From CAVZLD01 sp964522605 (GTDB lineage: Bacteria; Planctomycetota; Planctomycetia; Pirellulales; Pirellulaceae), in NCBI GenBank assembly GCA_964522605.1, contig CAZFWV010000401.1, forward strand, positions 1-6,007: DNA of 6,007 bases, in the 5' to 3' direction. The notes beneath the pieces were generated by a model. That model saw only the letters and a list, made by a program, of their open reading frames with translations, did no database searches and had not been told where the DNA came from. The translations under genes were made by a program, and so were the position numbers. This document shows positions 5,535-6,007 of this stretch, one piece after another; the stretch's first letter is position 1; every line of letters starts with the position of its first letter.

Positions 5535-6007
5535 TTGTTTGTTGCGGTCCGTCAAGTCCTTGTGACACTCGGTTTGTTCGGTGGGATACTCTACCCCACC
5601 TTGGTAACGCGTGCCGCGAATCCCTTGGAGTCGGGGGATTACCGTCATGTCCATCGAGAACTCGCCCGCGCCGCCAGCCACGGGGACTTTGAAAGCCTGC
5701 TGGAGCGGTCTCAGCAATTGCTCGAAATCAGTCCACAGGATGCCGAGGCGTTGTTCTTTCAGTCCCTCGCCTACGCGGGATTGGGAGACCGAGCCGCGAG
5801 TCGCGAGGCGCGGCAGCGCGCATTGCAGGCGGGGTTGCCGATCGAACGTTTCCTGGTGGGCCCCCGATCGTGGATGCGTGCGGCACAGTATCACGTGGAT
5901 GAAGAGGAGTTGAGTACATCCGGTGCGCTTCAGCTTTTGCATGGGCCGATGGTCGGTGCCGTGACAGATCGTTCGGCAACGATCTGGGTTCGGACGGCCA
6001 CTGCAGT
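5535..6007 (+). CDS. Secreted PhoD-like phosphatase with N-terminal TPR-like region (3' end outside window)
   Basis: The frame is open from 5478 (after a TAG at 5475-5477) to the window end, giving 157 complete codons from the TTG at 5535. Residues 1 to about 27 look like a signal peptide: hydrophobic VLVTLGLFGGILYPTLV after an Arg, then T-R-A before Ala28. Residues about 36-100 are helical and contain a TPR-like unit (AEALFFQSLAYAGLGD at 70-85, preceded by I-S-P-Q-D). From residue 134, LLHGPMVGAVTDRSATIWVR matches the N-terminal fibronectin-like start of PhoD/alkaline phosphatase D metallophosphoesterases (G-x2-x-G-x-V-T-x2-S-A-x-I-W-x-R-T). The metal-binding catalytic domain would lie beyond the window, so activity cannot be judged. 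The family hydrolyses phosphate mono- or diesters outside the cytoplasm. GTG 5562 is an alternative start, but it would cut into the signal peptide. Confidence 0.75.
   Translation, partial: MFVAVRQVLVTLGLFGGILYPTLVTRAANPLESGDYRHVHRELARAASHGDFESLLERSQQLLEISPQDAEALFFQSLAYAGLGDRAASREARQRALQAGLPIERFLVGPRSWMRAAQYHVDEEELSTSGALQLLHGPMVGAVTDRSATIWVRTATA

Noticed and set aside
5611..5913. Plus-strand 100-codon frame inside the PhoD-like region
   Set aside because: It is in a different frame from the one encoding the signal peptide, TPR-like unit and PhoD motif, and has no family resemblance.
5355..5942. Upstream extension of the minus-strand lectin frame to an ATG at 5942
   Set aside because: The extension is low-complexity shadow sequence antisense to the PhoD-like gene, and the ribosome binding site and signal peptide both place the start at 5354.

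Overview
The window looks like part of a planctomycete chromosome (Planctomycetota, possibly a Pirellulales-like lineage). This is inferred from several things: a moderately high GC content, short imperfect intergenic hairpins with a CTGGC-NNN-GCCAG core, a secreted protein built from 24-residue TDAGL-type leucine-rich repeats, and a secreted PhoD-like phosphatase with an extra N-terminal region. No RNA gene, CRISPR array, transposase or phage gene was found.

Layout. Bases 1-98 hold the last 31 codons of a gene that resembles the C-terminus of alanine dehydrogenase. A repeat-rich gap (99-363) follows. A tight plus-strand run of four genes then spans 364-4104: purE (AIR carboxylation step of purine synthesis), mtnA (methylthioribose-1-phosphate isomerase), a Gfo/Idh/MocA NAD(P)-dependent oxidoreductase and a dihydroorotate-dehydrogenase-like flavoprotein. 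The junctions are a 2-nt gap, a 4-nt ATGA overlap and a 1-nt TAGTG overlap (or a 26-nt gap if an ATG start is used), so one transcript and translational coupling are likely. PurE makes purine precursors. MtnA salvages the sugar left when methylthioadenosine loses adenine. The last two genes are oxidoreductases of unknown substrate, so the pathway logic of the whole run is not settled.

Bases 4105-4370 separate this operon from a convergent minus-strand gene. They contain a perfect 26-bp inverted repeat, each arm of which is itself a hairpin with a GTGA (GNRA-type) loop. It resembles a paired REP/BIME element and may serve as a bidirectional terminator.

The minus-strand gene (5354 to 4371) encodes a secreted 327-residue protein: signal peptide, about five leucine-rich repeats, and a C-terminal domain that carries the full fucose-binding signature of F-type lectins. 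A 180-bp divergent gap separates it from a plus-strand gene that runs off the end of the window. That gene starts at a TTG codon at 5535 with a good Shine-Dalgarno sequence. It encodes a signal peptide, a TPR-like segment and the beginning of a PhoD-type phosphatase domain.

No clear new multi-gene system is visible. The most interesting items are the LRR/F-type-lectin fusion, the nested inverted repeat, the divergent DHOD-like enzyme and the unusual four-gene operon.
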